Positions 12,025-26,240 of a stretch of DNA of 64,000 bases are shown one piece after another. The stretch lies in the NCBI GenBank assembly GCA_963662155.1, contig OY759267.1:17410561-17474560 (forward strand). Reading direction: 5' to 3'. Source of the stretch: Lamellibrachia columna. Lineage: Eukaryota; Annelida; Polychaeta; Sabellida; Siboglinidae. The translations under genes and the position numbers were made by a program. Position 1 is the stretch's first letter. The number at the start of each line of letters is the position of its first letter. The notes under the pieces are model-generated. The model ran no database searches. It was not told the origin of the DNA and saw only the letters and a program-made list of their open reading frames with translations.

Positions 12025-12169
12025 CGAAGGAACCTGTGTGGACGTTTGACGTAGATTGCGTAACTCAGAACTGTGCGAGTTATTTACACTTGTTAGCAAC
12101 GTTATGCGTTTTTTCTACGATTGTTCCGAGTTACGCGATCCACGTCAAACGTCCACACACGTTCCTTCG
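12025..12169. mobile_element. 145-bp hairpin repeat (MITE or foldback type)
   Basis: Arms 12025-12071 and 12123-12169 are 47-bp inverted repeats with four mismatches, separated by 51 bp. The core of each arm reads gtgtggacgtttgacgt or its complement. A diverged relative lies at about 44410-44530. The structure fits a small non-autonomous DNA transposon. I see no certain target-site duplication. Confidence 0.75.
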
Positions 12170-12444
12170 CGCGGAACGAACGGTACATGAAACTGGCAGT
12201 ACATTATTATTATTTTGGGGGCTTGAAGTTGTCAACTGCCATTGGCACTGCCCTACCAAAACTTGGCTGGAGTCATAAACGCTTGCGGTGGCTGCCTTTT
12301 CTCCCGTGCAACGGCGTGCAACTATAGTGCAAACATTTTGTTATCATCTAATCCTTTGTTGTTAATTACCAACACTCTCATAATACAGTAGTGTGTAATA
12401 CTGCAATCCTGTGAGTGTGATTGCATATAAAACAAGATTCTCAC
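12170..12444 (-). other. Start of intron 1 of the coiled-coil gene
   Basis: Minus-strand sequence beyond the donor at 12444-12443. No acceptor or second exon of this gene is recognised between here and the left edge, so the remaining exons may lie outside the window or be too short to see. Confidence 0.5.
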
Positions 12445-13430
12445 CTCTCTGTCTCGTCTGTCTTCCTGCCGCCAGGTGTCGGTCGCACGGTGACACTCGG
12501 CGGATGCGACGTTGCCACGACGTCGCCAGGACGATTGTCGGCGGTGGTGGACCGCCCCGACCCTGTCCGTTTGTCGGTGCGTCCGTCGGCTGCCCCTGTA
12601 CACGAGCCGTCGCTCAGATCGTCGAGACACACGACCTGCCGTCTGAGGGCCGCGACGGCGCCGTCACATCTGTTCGTCTCGTTGCCGATCTGCCACATGA
12701 TCTTGGCCATCTCGGTGCGCTGGAACGCCTGCAGACGCTTAAGACGCTCCTGCGAGCGCAGATACTCCTTGTGCAGTTGGCGGTGGCTGCCCGCCAGCCG
12801 CTTGTACGTTCGGTGCAGCCGCGTGTTCTTCGACTTGACGTTTCTCAGTTCCTTCTGCACTTGCTGCATCGTCAGCCTGATGTCTGTCATGAAACGACGC
12901 ACGTCCACGTCTTCGGCAGCGTTGTTCCCTTGAGGGGTTCGTTCAGGGAGCGGTTCCACGGGACAAGGGGTGACCGGTTTGACTTTCCCCGGGGCTGGCC
13001 CGTCCTGCTTGCTGACGTCGTTGGTCGGCCGGTCTTGCAGCCGCTGCCACGATGAAGCCTCAGTGGCAACAGGGGACTCCGTCATCCGATCCAACTGTCC
13101 GAGTCGCTTCATCTTCTCGACGATCAGCTCTGACTGCAACTCGTCGATGCGCTTCAGCCACTTGGACTTCTCCCGGTACAGTTGTTCCCGTCTCACGACC
13201 CCTCCCCCGCCTCCCAGTCCCAGCGTCGGGGGACGCTTCAGCGGCGGCAAGCTTCCCGTCTCGACATCTACGCCGGTGTCTCCGCTGTGCACGTGGTACT
13301 CTTGGATGTTGTACGTCGTCACACAGCGATCCGTGTCGTCCGTCGTCGCGAGGGTGGCGCCCGATGTCAGCCCCAGCGCCACACACCCGACTACCCACCA
13401 CCGCCACATGTTCGTCCGAAACCCTACCAT
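12445..13430 (-). CDS. First coding exon of a probable secreted coiled-coil protein
   Basis: I do not recognise the family. The frame is open upstream to a GTG at 13451, but the first ATG is at 13430 (context gcggacATGG), which I take as the start. The N-terminus has a short basic stretch and a hydrophobic segment ending in A-L-G-L-T-S-G-A, a good signal peptide. A Gly-rich patch of five glycines, a Lys/Glu/Leu-rich helical region, a Pro-rich linker with one Cys, and a second heptad-like helical region (about residues 175-260) follow. Three Cys come after that, then a Ser/Thr/Arg-rich tail. The exon ends at 12445 in a consensus donor, GAGAG|GTGAGA, in phase 2; without splicing the frame would stop three bases later. 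About 328 codons are seen. An N-terminal oligomerisation exon of an extracellular protein (fibrinogen-like or similar) is possible, but the C-terminal domain is not in view. Confidence 0.65.
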
Positions 13431-14285
13431 GTCCGCTGACTGAATCCGCACGACTGGTGTTCCCGTAATGTCAACTTCGCCCGCTCGCTGTCTCGGAGCC
13501 GTCTCAATAATAATTATTATCGCGCCCGTTTATTTCCTGCCGCGTGCCGCTAATACAAAGCGACGGCGCCCTTATCGGGGTGACACGTCATGCTGCCGAT
13601 AGGTATACAGTTCACCGGTGCGATCAGGTCAAGCGCCTCCCCTGGAAGCCACCGGGATACTAACGACGGGACAGTCTGCTCCCTGCTCTAGTCACCCGCT
13701 AACCTCGCCCGCCGCATCAGTCACGCTCACTTAGCGATTAACGCGAACTTCGAGCGCAGCTCCACCCACATCCACTAGCGGGCCCCGATTTTGGTTACAT
13801 CCACTCTAAAATGCATTCACCCGGCAGGGTCTAGGGGCGCGTGTTTCCTTTGGTCACCACGCCCCTAATTTGTCGGCCTCACGCGCGCGCACGTAGTGAT
13901 TGATTGACAGTGTTATTTATAGGTGTCGGCTTTGTTCGAGTTTTTTGTTCTTTTCCGGTATCGCCGGACGAAACATTATAGCCACTGTTATCGCGGCATC
14001 AACACGAATCACGGCATTCCAAATGCCTTCTAGACATCCATAGTGGCGACGTCGTAGTGTAGACTATAGCCGTCAGCCGACGTGATAACGGTCGGATTGT
14101 CGACTTCTGTCGGCGACGAAATTCCTTGTGTCAGCCGAGTGTTGCCGGCTAATCCTACTGAATAGGCGAACCACTGGAGGCGAAGAATGTGTCGGATTTT
14201 GTGTGATTCCCGAGGCAGTGAACAAAGTACGTTACTGCTGGTGGCGGTTGGGAAACAATCACGAGAGTTCTCCTGTTTATTTTAG
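13431..14285 (-). promoter_or_regulatory. GC-rich upstream region of the coiled-coil gene
   Basis: The sequence from about 13440 to 13900 is much richer in G+C and CpG than the surrounding window, as expected of a promoter-associated CpG-rich region. An AT patch (aataataattattatcg) lies at 13506-13522. No clear TATA box at a suitable distance is visible on the minus strand. No other gene is recognised here. A bidirectional promoter is possible but unsupported. Confidence 0.4.
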
Positions 14286-14690
14286 TGCACAGTGAAAGCT
14301 TCTCCTCTGGTTATTTTCGGGCACAGTGAATGTTTCTCCTCTGGTTATTTTCGGGCACAGTGAAAGCTTCTCTTCTGGTTATTTTCGGGCACAGTGAAAG
14401 TTTTTCCTCTGGTTATTTTCGGGCACAGTGAAAGCTTCTCCTCTGGTTATTTTCGGGCACAGTGAAAGTTTCTCCTCTGGTTATTTTGTGCACAGTGAAA
14501 ATTTCTTTTCTCCTTGTTTTCGTGTTCAGCGAAAGCTTCTCTTCTGATGTTCTTTTTGGTTATGTTCTTTCACAGTGAAAGTTTGTTTTCTGTTTGTTTT
14601 CGTGCACAGTGAAAGCTTCTCTTCTGGTTATGTTCTTTCACAGTGAAAGCTTCTTTTCTGGTTGTTTTCGTGCATCTAGAAAGCTTCATT
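14286..14690 (+). repeat. 34-bp minisatellite, about 11-12 units
   Basis: Units such as cacagtgaaagcttctcctc followed by tggttattttcggg recur at 34 bp (starts at 14288, 14322 and so on). The left units are nearly identical, while the right ones diverge and include longer variants. It lies about 860 bp upstream of the coiled-coil start codon. Confidence 0.9.
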
Positions 14691-14896
14691 TTTGGTGTTA
14701 TTTCCGGGCAAAGTCATAGTCATGAGACGACACCGTTTTGTCATTGGTTTCGTTATTTCGCCTCCTCCAAAATATTTCCTTTACTTTGTTACACTTTTCA
14801 AACATAATAAACATCAACTGAGCAGTCAACGTGAGATTCTTGAAAAATAAACACCTGGTTCAAAAGCGCATCCAAACCTGACACAATGAATTTCGA

Positions 14897-15040
14897 TAAT
14901 AATAATAATAATAATACACCTGTAATAATAATAATACACCTGTAATAATAATAATACACCTGTAATAATAATAATAATACACCTGTAATAATAATAATAC
15001 ACCTGTAATAATAATAATACACCTGTATTAATAATAATAA
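14897..15040 (+). repeat. AAT-rich minisatellite with six CACCTG boxes
   Basis: (AAT)n runs are interrupted every 20-22 bp by cacctgt, giving six evenly spaced CACCTG E-box words between about 14917 and 15025. No coding is implied. Confidence 0.85.
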
Positions 15041-15350
15041 CAATACCAACAATCACAATAGCCACACTGTTGATACCGTAATTAAAATATACAATGCCGT
15101 AAATAAACATCCTAATCCTCAATTCGATTTTTTCCACGTTTCATTTCAAATAAATTTTGCGAAAATTCAAACCTATCTGGTATCCACTGCAACATGCTAG
15201 CTCGGTTGTGCAACTTTTATACGTAGTTTTTTTGTGTGTGAAATCATCACACAAACTATGAAATTATTTAATGCGCGATCCAGCATTTATTGAAGTGAAA
15301 ATGGAAACGCTGAAAACTCACGAAGTTCGCCCTTGGTGAAATGTCATAAC

Positions 15351-15602
15351 TTAGTCTTTGAACGTCACGCCCATGATCAGCCTTGACCCCATAAAGTGTT
15401 TACCGTTTTGGATATCCACTATTTTGGCTAAATCAGCTGATGATGGAGTTTTAAGTGTACCTGAGATGCTTTCAAACTCATGTAAAGTAGCAATCCACAT
15501 GTTTAATACAATAGATTGTTTATAACTTCCGTCTGGGTATATAGACTGGCGTGTCCAAACGTTAGCCATTACCAGAAACACTGGACGTAGGAATTGTAAC
15601 AT
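15351..15602 (-). CDS. Unrecognised 83-codon open frame
   Basis: A minus-strand frame ends with ...LIMGVTFKD and contains 'NMWIATLHEFESISGTLK'. I do not recognise it. It lies just upstream of a plus-strand LINE and could be a fragment of another transposon protein or chance. Composition is not obviously repetitive, which is why it is listed. The region 15041-15350 beside it holds nothing recognisable. Confidence 0.2.
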   Translation of the reverse strand: MLQFLRPVFLVMANVWTRQSIYPDGSYKQSIVLNMWIATLHEFESISGTLKTPSSADLAKIVDIQNGKHFMGSRLIMGVTFKD

Positions 15603-17548
15603 TAAATGGACATGATACTGAACACCCTTTATTGCAGATCTTTACTACTGTGGTGAATCAAATGACAGCGTTTCGTGTCCCGCCATTAGTACTGTCTAAC
15701 AACTGCGGTGGCAGGTTGACGACGTAACGAACCGGCGGTGACTGCGCAACGAGTGTCGAAATATGAAACTGCTGGAAAGCTGGACCTATTAGAGTTGTAC
15801 ATTTCTGTGCTGAATGAACATGCCCCGATTGTTGAAAGCCGTGTCAAAACTATCAAGTAACCCCCTTGGTTTAACGCAGGTTTAGCTAGATTAATAATGG
15901 GCAGAGATCGCCTGTTCGACCGCACAAAACACACAAACGATCCTCGCGCATCTGCGATGTATAAGACTGCCAAGAATCATGTCAATCATGAAATTCGAAA
16001 GGCGAAACGTGACTTCTACATCGAATCACTTGAACAACAGATACCAAATCCACGCGTGATATGGAATCATATAAAATCCTCACTGGCTACGGCAAGCATG
16101 GTTCAACCGAGATAGACTAACATGATGGCCGATAAATTCTATGAACATTGTGTGAACATTGCATCGAAGTTTAATACTACAACGACCACTGTGCTGAATT
16201 ATTCGAAATTGCGCAACTTTATCTCACGTAGTAAACCGGAAAACGCGTCTTTTAAATTGCTGAATATGACAATTGAATTTGTTCTCAAACAACTGCGAAA
16301 AATGTCAGCGACAAAAGCAACAGGACTTGATGGCATCGATTATAAACTACTCAAACTTAGCACAGAAATCATTGCACCACACATAGTTAACATATGCAGT
16401 GCAAGTATCGACGCGGCGCGTTTTCCAAAATCATGGAAGACGGCCAGAGTTGTCCCACTATACAAAAACGGAGACTCGAATGACGTCATGAATTACAGAC
16501 CAATGTCTGCCCTATCAATTCTATCGAAACTCCTAGAACTGCACGTGTACAACCATTTATACGCCTACCTGACATATTATAAATTGCTACTAGACGAACA
16601 ATCCGGCTTTAGAGAGAATCGGTCATGTGAGAGCGTATTGCTTTTAGTTAACATACTATTTCCTGAACAACATTAACAAAGGCAACTTATGTGCATGGTG
16701 TTAGTCGACCTGAGAAAGGCTTTTGCCTTGGTTGACCACGAGTTAATTTTACTCATACTGGACCTATATGGTTGCCGTGAAAACGAGCTGGCCTGGTTCG
16801 GGTCTTACCTTGGCGAACGTTATCAGTGCGTGAAATACGACAGTGAGCTGTCAGATCCGCGTCCGGTAAAGATAGGTGTGCCACAAGGTTCAATACTTGG
16901 ACCTTTACTTTTCATCATGTTCATGAACGATTCAATTCTCGAAATATCAGACATACGCTTTCATATTTATGCCGATGATTCGACGCTGTACACAAACAAC
17001 AAATGTGTTGCAGATATAAACCGGTCACTTACAACAAACTCAAAACCATTATACGATTGGACAGATGCTAATTGCATGGTTTTGAGCGCAGATAAGACGG
17101 AATGCGTGCTACTAGGCTACTTGACAAAAACTGTTATGTGCAAATGCGAATGTCTGTGTACGCAGTAACAACGATGTCGTGACACCAGTTGAGACGCACA
17201 AGCTGCTTGGATTACTTGTTGACAGCAACCTTAGTTGGAATGTACAGGTGACAAAGTTATGTTCTAAGCTGCTTATACGAATATACCTGTTCTATCAGGT
17301 GGAACGATTAATGCCACTAAGGAAGTTGTATTTTACAGGGATGGTGCAACCGATAATTGACTACGGGTGCCTGATGTGGTGTAGCTGCAGTCAATCTTTG
17401 CTTATGAATGTTCATAAAATGACGAAGCAATATGCACGTATAATTCTAAATGTAAAAGACAAACGACATGTTTCAACAGTAAAACTATTCTGTAATCTAG
17501 GATGGTTACCAATCGATGTTCGCATGCGGTATTTTACTGCGATAGTAA

Positions 17549-17564
17549 TGTACTACTACTACTG

Positions 17565-17635
<71 letters not shown>

Positions 17636-17669
17636 GCTACTACTACTACTACTACTACTGCTACTACTG

Positions 17670-17715
<46 letters not shown>

Positions 17716-17816
17716 CAGACTACTACTACTACTACTACTACTACTACTGCTACTACTGTTACTACTGCTACTACTGCTACTACTGCTACTACTACTACTA
17801 CTACTACTACTACCAG

Positions 17817-17900
<84 letters not shown>
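17549..17900 (+). repeat. (TAC)n trinucleotide microsatellite inside LINE coding sequence
   Basis: About 350 bp of TAC/CTA repeats with scattered TGC, GTT and CAGAC interruptions. It begins at a Tyr codon (TAC) of the LINE frame and ends where LINE-like sequence resumes, so the repeat expanded within, or replaced codons of, the element. Confidence 0.95.
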
Positions 17901-17938
17901 GCTTCAATGTTTTGGCCGGATGTTAACAGTACCTTCGT

Positions 17939-18256
<318 letters not shown>

Positions 18257-18500
18257 TTTTTTTTTTCACCCTGAAATGTTTTTACGAACAAGGAAAACGG
18301 CAGTTTTGCAGACCACGAGATTCGTGTTGTGCCTAGATTGAAATGTCTGGGGGATGACTGGTAGTATATGAACTGCACGTGTCAGTGATTGAAGGGTCCT
18401 TGTGTGTGGAGACAGAGTCCGGTTTGTTTGGGCGACAAATGACAGGAATCGTCCTCCATGCTGATTATCTCGGAAACGAAATTGTCAGATTTTTCGAAAA

Positions 18501-18777
18501 CTCTTCTGAAGGTCGGTGACAAGACAGTAATTACATTGTACGGTTGTTATTAAAAACTCTTCTGAAGGTCGGTGACAAGACAGTAATTACATTGTACGGT
18601 TGTTATTAAAAACTCTTCTGAAGGTCGGTGACAAGAGAGTAATTACATTGTACGGTTGTTATTAAAAACTCTTCTGAAGGTCGGTGACAAGACAGTAATT
18701 ACATTGTACGGTTGTTATTAAAAACTCTTCTGAAGGTCGGTGACAAGACAGTAATTACATTGTACGGTTGTTATTAA

Positions 18778-18780
<3 letters not shown>
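18501..18780 (+). repeat. 56-bp tandem repeat, five units
   Basis: Five almost identical 56-bp units starting ctcttctgaaggtcggtgac, with one change in the third unit (gagag for gacag). The array ends exactly where the TTAA-flanked element begins at 18778. Confidence 0.95.
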
Positions 18781-20400
<1,620 letters not shown>

Positions 20401-20539
20401 TTAAAGGGGGGGTGAAGCACTCGAACAACCATAGCCCAAACATAATAACATACCATTTACAGTATATATCACCCTTATAATTATGATGGGCGCAACGCCA
20501 CAGTAATTTTGTAATATCCTTTTTAACTTTGCCATTATC

Positions 20540-21049
20540 TTCGCTGGGCGGCGCCATATTGCTTTGCGGGGGGCTCAGCGGCAGAGTGGTTTGAGTACGA
20601 GCTCCTGGCACCGCGTTCACGCAGTAAAAACCTCTCGCAAAAACGGCCGAAACTCATGGAAAATCGAATAAAAAGAAAACTGGTGTGCACTGGATGGCTC
20701 CTGGATATATCAACTAGTACTACAAATGCAAGGGAAAAACTTTTGATCGACTTCCGAGGAAGAATTTGCAGCGGAAAAGGTGGTTGCAAATGCGGAAATT
20801 GCCGTGTCCGCCAGCCGCAGGCTCTGCGAGTGACCACTTTTCCGATGCAGATTACAAGACAAAAGACTATGTGATGAGCATGGACAGACGGTGAGCATCA
20901 AGATGTCATTCTTGGTCAAAGACACCGTTCCATCTTAGATCTTTTTTTCCGCATATGACCATGCATCTACAGACTACTCTGCGACAAGGAAACGTCAGAT
21001 ATCAGAGGGCAGAGCGATGCGTAGGAAGCGACGAGCCGAAACCAGGTTA
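20540..21049 (+). other. Candidate promoter and first exon, unproven
   Basis: The segment has ggcgccatattgc at about 20550, which contains a YY1-type CCATNTTG word. An ATG-initiated basic frame (20656-20874, 72 codons) follows, ending in a cysteine-rich GGCKCGNC stretch. Further on, a good donor (aaaccag|gttagt) sits at 21049/21050, preceded by a short basic frame. Either could belong to the gene whose last exon is at 24952. I do not recognise the protein. The hAT element at 21885 would then lie in the intron. Confidence 0.3.
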
Positions 21050-21884
21050 GTAAATTGGATTACCGTTACCATTGTGACTTATCACTACGATTAAAATATA
21101 GTTCCACCCCAATAAGCACAGCTGTGCTTCAACGTCAGCATATATATATATATGACCCACAGTAAATCGAAATGTATGAATGCAATAAAGTGCGAGTAAG
21201 TGTTAATAGTTTGATATAATTACGAGTGTTTTCCAATCCGCCGATTATTCAAAAAAATAATTTGATATTATTTATTGACAGTCATAATGTCTCATACTCC
21301 TGTGTTCTAAATGCCTAGAGAGCAAGCGGCAAGCGTAAGGCTAAGCCTGGGGGGTTAGATGCATGGGAGAAACACGACCAAAAGACAGTATAGACTATAG
21401 TGCAACAGAAGCCTACTGTTGCTGTTTACATTTCAAATTCTTTATGGAAATATTTAAATATACAAATACTTTCATTGTGATTAAGTGCAAATGCAGTTAC
21501 AAAAACTTTTTAAAAGTATTTAAATATTTAAGTAAAATGCATTTCACCCATGCAATGTCTAGCTGGAAAGGAAACTAACTAAGGCATCATCATCTACCCA
21601 GTTGAACACTGTCAGATTACATGTCTGCTTTCTATAATGACACTTTACAATTTCTGTCTGAATTCTTGTGATTTGACAATAAGGCAACATTATATAATAT
21701 TAATTTGCTTTATTGATCAGGTTAAACCCCACATGTAATAACCAGAAGTTCATAAAGAGATGTATTAATTACATTATATTCTAAGTCGACTGATAACACT
21801 GTAATGAATATCGTGGGGGGAGGGGGCAACTGTCGGCAACCCACAATAATATTAGTACAAGCTATACATATGAAGGAAGTATAT
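21050..21884. other. Unassigned spacer, possible intron
   Basis: No recognised coding sequence. The last 8 bp (21877-21884, aagtatat) are the left target-site duplication of the following element. Confidence 0.4.
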
Positions 21885-24075
21885 CAGGCATGGGGTCAAT
21901 TCTGTTTTGTCAATTCCAAAAAATCAGTTCTAATTCCGCCTTGCAAAAAATCAATTCCGACTGTTAAAATCCTAGGCTAAAGAAAAAAAAAATTCAAATC
22001 CAATTCGTTTTAACACAGTTTTATTTGTCATATGTGCACAATCATATTTAATTAGAAATGATTAAAAAATTATTGTTCGTTAAATGCACACACGCACGCA
22101 CGCACACACACACACACACATATTTATATATATCATGTTTGCCATAAAAAACTTTAAAATGGCATCCAGCCATTTCATATGTACTTTCTGCTGCGAAACC
22201 TCTCCTGGATTTTTGCTAACAAAACCAGACATTTTGGACAGCCCTGGACAGTTGGGTCATTAATCTGAGTTTTGAACAGTTTCCCCTGTTTATATCGGGT
22301 CCAGGTCATTTGCCCCCCTCCCGGACATTTGCCCCTTTGTCACTTGCCCCCCAGACATTAGCCCCTTGCCTTATTCGAAATCTGGACATTTGCCCCCTGT
22401 CCGTAGCTTCTGGATTATTTGTAAGTTTTTTTTAAGAAATGTTTTTTTAACTTATTTTTTTATTTCTGAACATGAATTCAAGATATATATTACCCTAATT
22501 GCAATTAATGTTCTTTGTGCCAGATCAGCCAAGTAAATTACTTTATGTAGTTGGAGATGATCCTGTAATCAAAGGATTATCTTTATTGCAATTGTGGAAG
22601 AAGCCAGTGACATTAAGACCTGGACATGTTAGGACAATTGAGGATATCTGAAAGAAGCCATCTAAACAAGGTTTCTTTTGAATTGCATTTACCATGGAGA
22701 GTTGGGGTGACTCCATTTTCCTATAAAACTGGATGCACAAGCCAGAGTTGTCAGAATTCACTTATAACTTCACCATGGAAATTACTACTAGCATCTGAGG
22801 AGGTCAGAAGCTATGTTTTGAGTGTCATTCCTACACCAAGAAGGGGGACCAACAAGATTACTCTTCAATGGGAGTGAAGCCAGCGTCGATCCTGATCATG
22901 CAAGGGTGCTGTGGTCACTGATCTGATCTCCAGATCCAGAATGTGATCAACAAGACTGCCTGCAACCTTGATGGTGACACGGCACAGATAGAAGCTGCCA
23001 AGGTCCGTGAGGACCTGAAAACTAAGGCAGCTAATACCAGGGGCACTCCAAACCAGCTGATCTCTGACTCGTTACTGTCCACCACTGTTTGTGGAAGCAT
23101 CACCCCAAGAACCCATCTTCCACCACTGATCTGACTATCAATGATACCTGGAAGACAACTGGTGACAAGATCATCTCATACACACTCCAGGGGATAGGCC
23201 ATTGCATTAGGCTAAAGTGACTTCGACTTGTCGTTGAATGTTATGTTATTTTAGTAATAATGATAAAACTGCAAACTGATTTTCACTTGTCAACTATCAT
23301 AGAAAAAAGGGGCAGATGTCCGGGGGGGGGGAGCAAATATATTAGGAGGCAGATTTATATCGCTATCAGTTGTGGTATCATTGATATTTCATCAAATTTA
23401 CTGGAAAGTTTGAGTCTTCAACATCCTAATCTCCAACATGTATTCTCCATGGGGACATTTTTAATTACTACAAAGGGCAAACCCTACAGCCACATGTAAC
23501 AGCATTGTACAGGTGACCAGTGACATGTTTAGTATGGGAAACTTGTGGGCTGAACATTAGGCTTGGATAAACAAGGGGCTGCATTCAAGTGGGACAGGCT
23601 TCCTCTCTCACACAAAGGGAATGAGCAGGCAGGTGCCCTTAATTGGCAATCTCTGTAAATAAACCTTGTACACTGAGAAAGAAAATGAGGCCTGAATGGT
23701 CTGATTTTGGTTTTACTGTCTGTTACAGTAACTTAGTATTTCTTTTTGATGCAAATGCTTGATTATATTGTTCTTGGTCACAATGTTTCAATACCAGAGT
23801 ATCTATGCTGTAATGTTGACAACTTCCTGGCTGTTACCAGATTCAGGGTGACATGCTAATAGCAGACAAATATGATTTTAAAAGTAATATAAGTAAATAT
23901 AAGGGTAAATATTAACAGTATCAAGTCAGTAATTCCAACAAAATCAATTCCAATTCCCAAAAAATAAATTTAGGAAAAAAAAGTCAAAAAAAAAAAAAAA
24001 TTAAAGTCAATTCCAATTCCGGAACTGGAATTGAGGGTCAGTTCCAATTCCGGAATGGAATTGACCACATGCCTG
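21885..24075 (+). mobile_element. hAT-type DNA transposon, 2.19 kb, non-autonomous
   Basis: The left end reads CAGGCATGGGGTCAATTC and the right end, inverted, CAGGCATGTGGTCAATTCC. Both are flanked by the identical 8-bp aagtatat (21877-21884 and 24076-24083). An 8-bp target duplication with a CAG-type terminus is characteristic of hAT elements. The subterminal regions carry many ggaattg/caattcc words in both orientations. No hAT transposase is visible; instead the centre has a FLYWCH/MULE-like fragment. A (CA)n stretch lies near 22088-22122, and a short gacatttgccccc repeat at about 22290-22400. Confidence 0.85.
22934..23140 (+). pseudogene. Fragment resembling the region after a FLYWCH zinc finger
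   Basis: The frame contains 'DGDTAQIEAAKVREDLKTK' followed by A-N-T-R-G-T-P-N-Q-L-I-S. This resembles the linker between a FLYWCH zinc finger and a MULE-type transposase-derived domain, where an N-H-x-P/D segment, a helix of the type 'vevakvrekikkrA', and T-P-x-Q-I/L-I are usual. The upstream FLYWCH cysteines are not intact and a stop follows. It lies wholly inside the hAT-type element, so it may be a captured host or transposon gene fragment. Assignment is by remembered family pattern only. Confidence 0.4.
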
Positions 24076-24237
24076 AAGTATATTCATGACAATATCTTGT
24101 CTCTGTGTACTACAGCAACAGTCATGAACAGTATAATTGAATTGAAACAAGCTTATGTCTGTGGGGATTTTGTCGGGAGGGGCTTTTGTCCATGCACCAT
24201 ACTATCTAGCAGATGCTTTCAGTATAATACCTAATAG

Positions 24238-24951
<714 letters not shown>

Positions 24952-26240
24952 ATGAAGGATTCACCATTGGTTCGTACAGGTAGAGGTACTAGTTTTGAAG
25001 CATCCAGCACTACGGGTGATGCCGTCAATCTTTACATTACGGATGTCACCTTTAATGCCATCACTGCTACTACTGCTGTGGCACCACATACAACTGATGC
25101 TGAAATGCAAATCGATCCAGTAATGACATTTCAAGTCCGACACTTCGCGAATGCTGCTGTAGTCACGGATGACATTATTGCACCAATGAACGTTGATCAT
25201 GACTACTCCTATGTGAAGCTTCCATCAGATTCAGTGATAATAAAGACATTGTTGCAGATGATGCACACTATGTGATAACAGCGACATAACCGAGGGTGAC
25301 TCAAGCAGCTTCGACACCTATGAGAAAGAGAAGAAGTTTGTCATTCGTGAGAAAAACTTATGTCACTTTTCTGCACCTGCCACACACCAAACAGCCATAA
25401 ACTGTGACACAGGTTGTACTCATGTCTGATCTATCAGCCAAGGTCTTTCGGATACTGGGGTGTCTGTCAGAGGAAAGTGTGCTGATTTCTACCCCTGGAT
25501 GAGTGAAAGGTGAATTGAATATGTTAGGTGTACATGTACTATCAGTCAGAATAAGTAGTGTATTGGTGTATACTTAGTGCCAGTAGTGTATTGGAACAGA
25601 TGGTTGGTGTGCAAGTACTATCCGTCAGAACAAGTAGTGTATTGATACATATGATTGGTGTACATTTACTGTCAGTACAAGTAGTGTATTTGGTAGACAA
25701 TGAGACGCTTGGTTTACATTTGCTGTCGGTAGGAACAAGTAGTAGATTCAGTCAGAACAAGTAGTATATTGGATACACATTTACTGTCAGAAGAAGTAGT
25801 GAAATGGTGCAGATTCCAGAATGAGATCATTGGTGTACATTTACTGTTGGTAGGAACAAGTAGTGTATTGGTATGCATGATTGGTGTACGTTTACTGTCT
25901 GTCAGAACAAGTAATATTGTTACACATGATTGGTGTACATTTACTGTCCAATCAAAACAAGTAGTCTATTGCCATTGGTACAGATGATGATGGTGAAACA
26001 GTTAAAATGCCTTGGCTTTATAAAGATTAATTATTTCCTAAGCTAAACTACCAGTATATTTGATATATTGTGGCATAATAATGATGTGTGTAACTGTGAT
26101 ATCCATGTTCCAGGTTGTATTTCCCGGTGGTAGAAGTCACTGTTTTTATTCAATGTTTAATCTTGGTTTCAGTCGTTCTAGTTAGCCTTATTTCTTTGGT
26201 AATTGTTTTTCTATGTGAATAAACTGTTGATATATTTTAT
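24952..26240 (+). pseudogene. Decayed last exon and 3' UTR of a THAP-associated gene
   Basis: After an acceptor (tcttttcag|atgaagg), an open frame runs 24952-25275 (107 codons), beginning with 'MKDSPLVRTGRGTSFEASS'. A TGA ends it. In another frame from about 25280 comes a stretch with Y-E-K-E-K-K-F-V-I, then a further segment with 'DTGVSVRGKCADFYPWM' near 25455. These resemble the conserved E-K-K-F-I-V-F-E-S and following Cys/His-poor region of a widespread metazoan family that often carries an N-terminal THAP zinc finger. No THAP domain is seen here. The polyadenylation signal AATAAA is at 26218-26223. Stops in the conserved region suggest a dead gene. Confidence 0.45.
25510..25990 (+). repeat. 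Degenerate ~50-bp minisatellite
   Basis: About nine imperfect copies of a unit containing ttggtgtacatttactgtc and agaacaagtagtgta. It lies in the presumed 3' UTR of the THAP-like gene. Confidence 0.85.

Noticed and set aside
12411..13468. Plus-strand frames opposite the coiled-coil exon
   Set aside because: GC-rich sequence keeps several frames open. The minus strand has the ATG context, signal peptide, helical pattern and splice donor; the plus strand has none of these.
20570..20620. tRNA-like A box (ggcagagtgg) near the candidate promoter
   Set aside because: No B box at a suitable distance and no cloverleaf pairing.
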